Positions 63,302 through 64,000 of a stretch of DNA of 64,000 bases are shown here, piece by piece. The notes below the pieces were generated by a model, which ran no database searches, had not been told where the DNA came from, and saw only the letters and a program-made list of their open reading frames with translations. The stretch spans positions 1 to 64,000 of the forward strand of contig JBBAAM010000003.1 of NCBI GenBank assembly GCA_041658245.1, given 5' to 3'. This DNA is from Fen-1258 sp041658245 (GTDB lineage: Bacteria > Bacteroidota > Ignavibacteria > Ignavibacteriales > Melioribacteraceae). Every line of letters begins with the position of its first letter. Positions within the stretch are counted from its first letter, which is position 1. The position numbers were made by a program, and so were the translations under genes.

Positions 63302-64000
63302 TGCAAGAAAAAATACTTGTAATACAAACTGCTTTTCTTGGTGATGCTGTTCTTACTTTGCCGATGATCCAAAAATTAAAAGATAAATTTCAATCATCGG
63401 GAATAGAAGTTTTATGTATTCCTCAAACAAAAGAATTATTCGAACATTCAAAATCGGTGAGAGAAGTTATTTCTTATGATAAACGCGGCATACAAAAATC
63501 ATTTTTAAGTTTTCTTAGATTGATCATACTAATCCGGCAAAAAAAATATTCACATATCTATTCACCTCATAGATCAGCAAGATCCTCTTTAATTGTTTAT
63601 TTATCCGGAGCGAGAATTACTGTTGGATTTGATATTGCAAGTATCAATTTCGTATATAGTTCCCGCGTAAAATATATAAAAGAAAAGCACGAGGTAGCGC
63701 GTAATCTTGATTTAATTGGGGCTGATACAAATAATGACAATTGGAAAATATTACCAATTGTAGATATTGATTCATCGCTTGAAAGTAATACTGAGAGAAT
63801 AATCAGAAATCTTACTAATAAAAAGGTAGCTGCTGTAGCTCCCGGTTCCGTCTGGAAAACCAAAATATATCCGAGGGAAAGTTATATAGAAATAATAAAG
63901 TTCTTAATTAAGAAAAATTATTTTGTCGTTTTGCTTGGAGGTAAAGATGATGAGTTATTATGCAGCGGATTAGAAAAAGAATTTACAGATTCGGTGAAAT
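63301..64000 (+). CDS. GT9 family glycosyltransferase / heptosyltransferase (partial)
   Basis: A frame opens with GTG at 63301, overlapping the previous stop, and runs without interruption to the window end (233 codons). The start reads EKILVIQTAFLGDAVLTLP, the GT9 N-terminal motif. Near residue 179 it has VAPGSVWKTKIYP and near 205 VVLLGGKDDE, the donor-binding part of LPS heptosyltransferases (WaaF/WaaC). The C-terminal end lies outside. Together with the acyltransferase it suggests lipid A-core synthesis. Heptose is the family default; the sugar is inferred. Confidence 0.88.
   Translation, partial: MQEKILVIQTAFLGDAVLTLPMIQKLKDKFQSSGIEVLCIPQTKELFEHSKSVREVISYDKRGIQKSFLSFLRLIILIRQKKYSHIYSPHRSARSSLIVYLSGARITVGFDIASINFVYSSRVKYIKEKHEVARNLDLIGADTNNDNWKILPIVDIDSSLESNTERIIRNLTNKKVAAVAPGSVWKTKIYPRESYIEIIKFLIKKNYFVVLLGGKDDELLCSGLEKEFTDSVK

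Overview
The window is about 64 kb of AT-rich bacterial chromosome. Its gene families point to a Gram-negative member of the Bacteroidota/Chlorobiota group, most likely an Ignavibacteria-type organism. The evidence is a Bacteroidetes-style dcw order (murF-mraY-murD-ftsW-murG-murC-ftsQ-ftsA-ftsZ, without murB or ddl), a GWxTD-family protein, a TonB-type receptor beside a type IX secretion cargo and a PorV-like barrel, and a TTTG-N19-TAnnTTTG promoter. The taxonomic placement is inferred from gene content only.

Layout. 1-9741: the end of a division and cell-wall operon, with most genes overlapping or nearly abutting, closing with ftsZ and a tiny membrane peptide. 9854-11367: a minus-strand three-gene cassette of unknown role, led by a TIGR04255-like protein. 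11641-44059: a very large exopolysaccharide/O-antigen region. It holds dTDP-glucose dehydratase, an SLBB export protein, a Wzz-type length regulator, a Wzx flippase, a Wzy-like polymerase, two zinc-ribbon methyltransferases that are paralogues, many GT2 and GT4 glycosyltransferases, a MurJ-like flippase, two polyprenyl-phosphate sugar transferases, a GT2/sugar-transferase fusion, an O-antigen ligase carrying a large soluble insert, and a second flippase. Guests in it are lhgO, accA and a thioesterase. 44146-52121: housekeeping and lipid genes (dut, dnaE, an enoyl-ACP reductase, an acyl-CoA dehydrogenase, trxA) and a secreted propeller protein, broken up by decayed REP/RAYT-type elements. 53173-60567: a TonB-dependent receptor, a large T9SS-sorted protein and a PorV-like protein, closed by a good intrinsic terminator. 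61029-64000: a GWxTD protein, a lipid A-type acyltransferase and the start of a GT9 heptosyltransferase.

How it works together. The surface region has all the parts of a Wzx/Wzy-type pathway: initiating phosphosugar transferases load undecaprenyl phosphate, GT2/GT4 enzymes extend the unit, flippases export it, the Wzy-like protein polymerises it, Wzz and the SLBB protein handle length and export, and the ligase attaches it to a carrier. The last genes make or modify lipid A/core, the likely acceptor.

The most notable non-gene structure is a set of small palindromic elements. There is a 146-bp element with 15-bp inverted ends and a 7-bp target duplication containing a stop codon. There are two inverted 99-bp elements flanking a block of mostly minus-strand EPS genes. 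There are also two RAYT-type elements that keep complementary halves of the same transposase. The candidates for genuinely new biology are the ligase with a propeller-like insert, the TIGR04255 cassette and the GT2/degenerate sugar-transferase fusion. I saw no tRNA, rRNA or CRISPR array.
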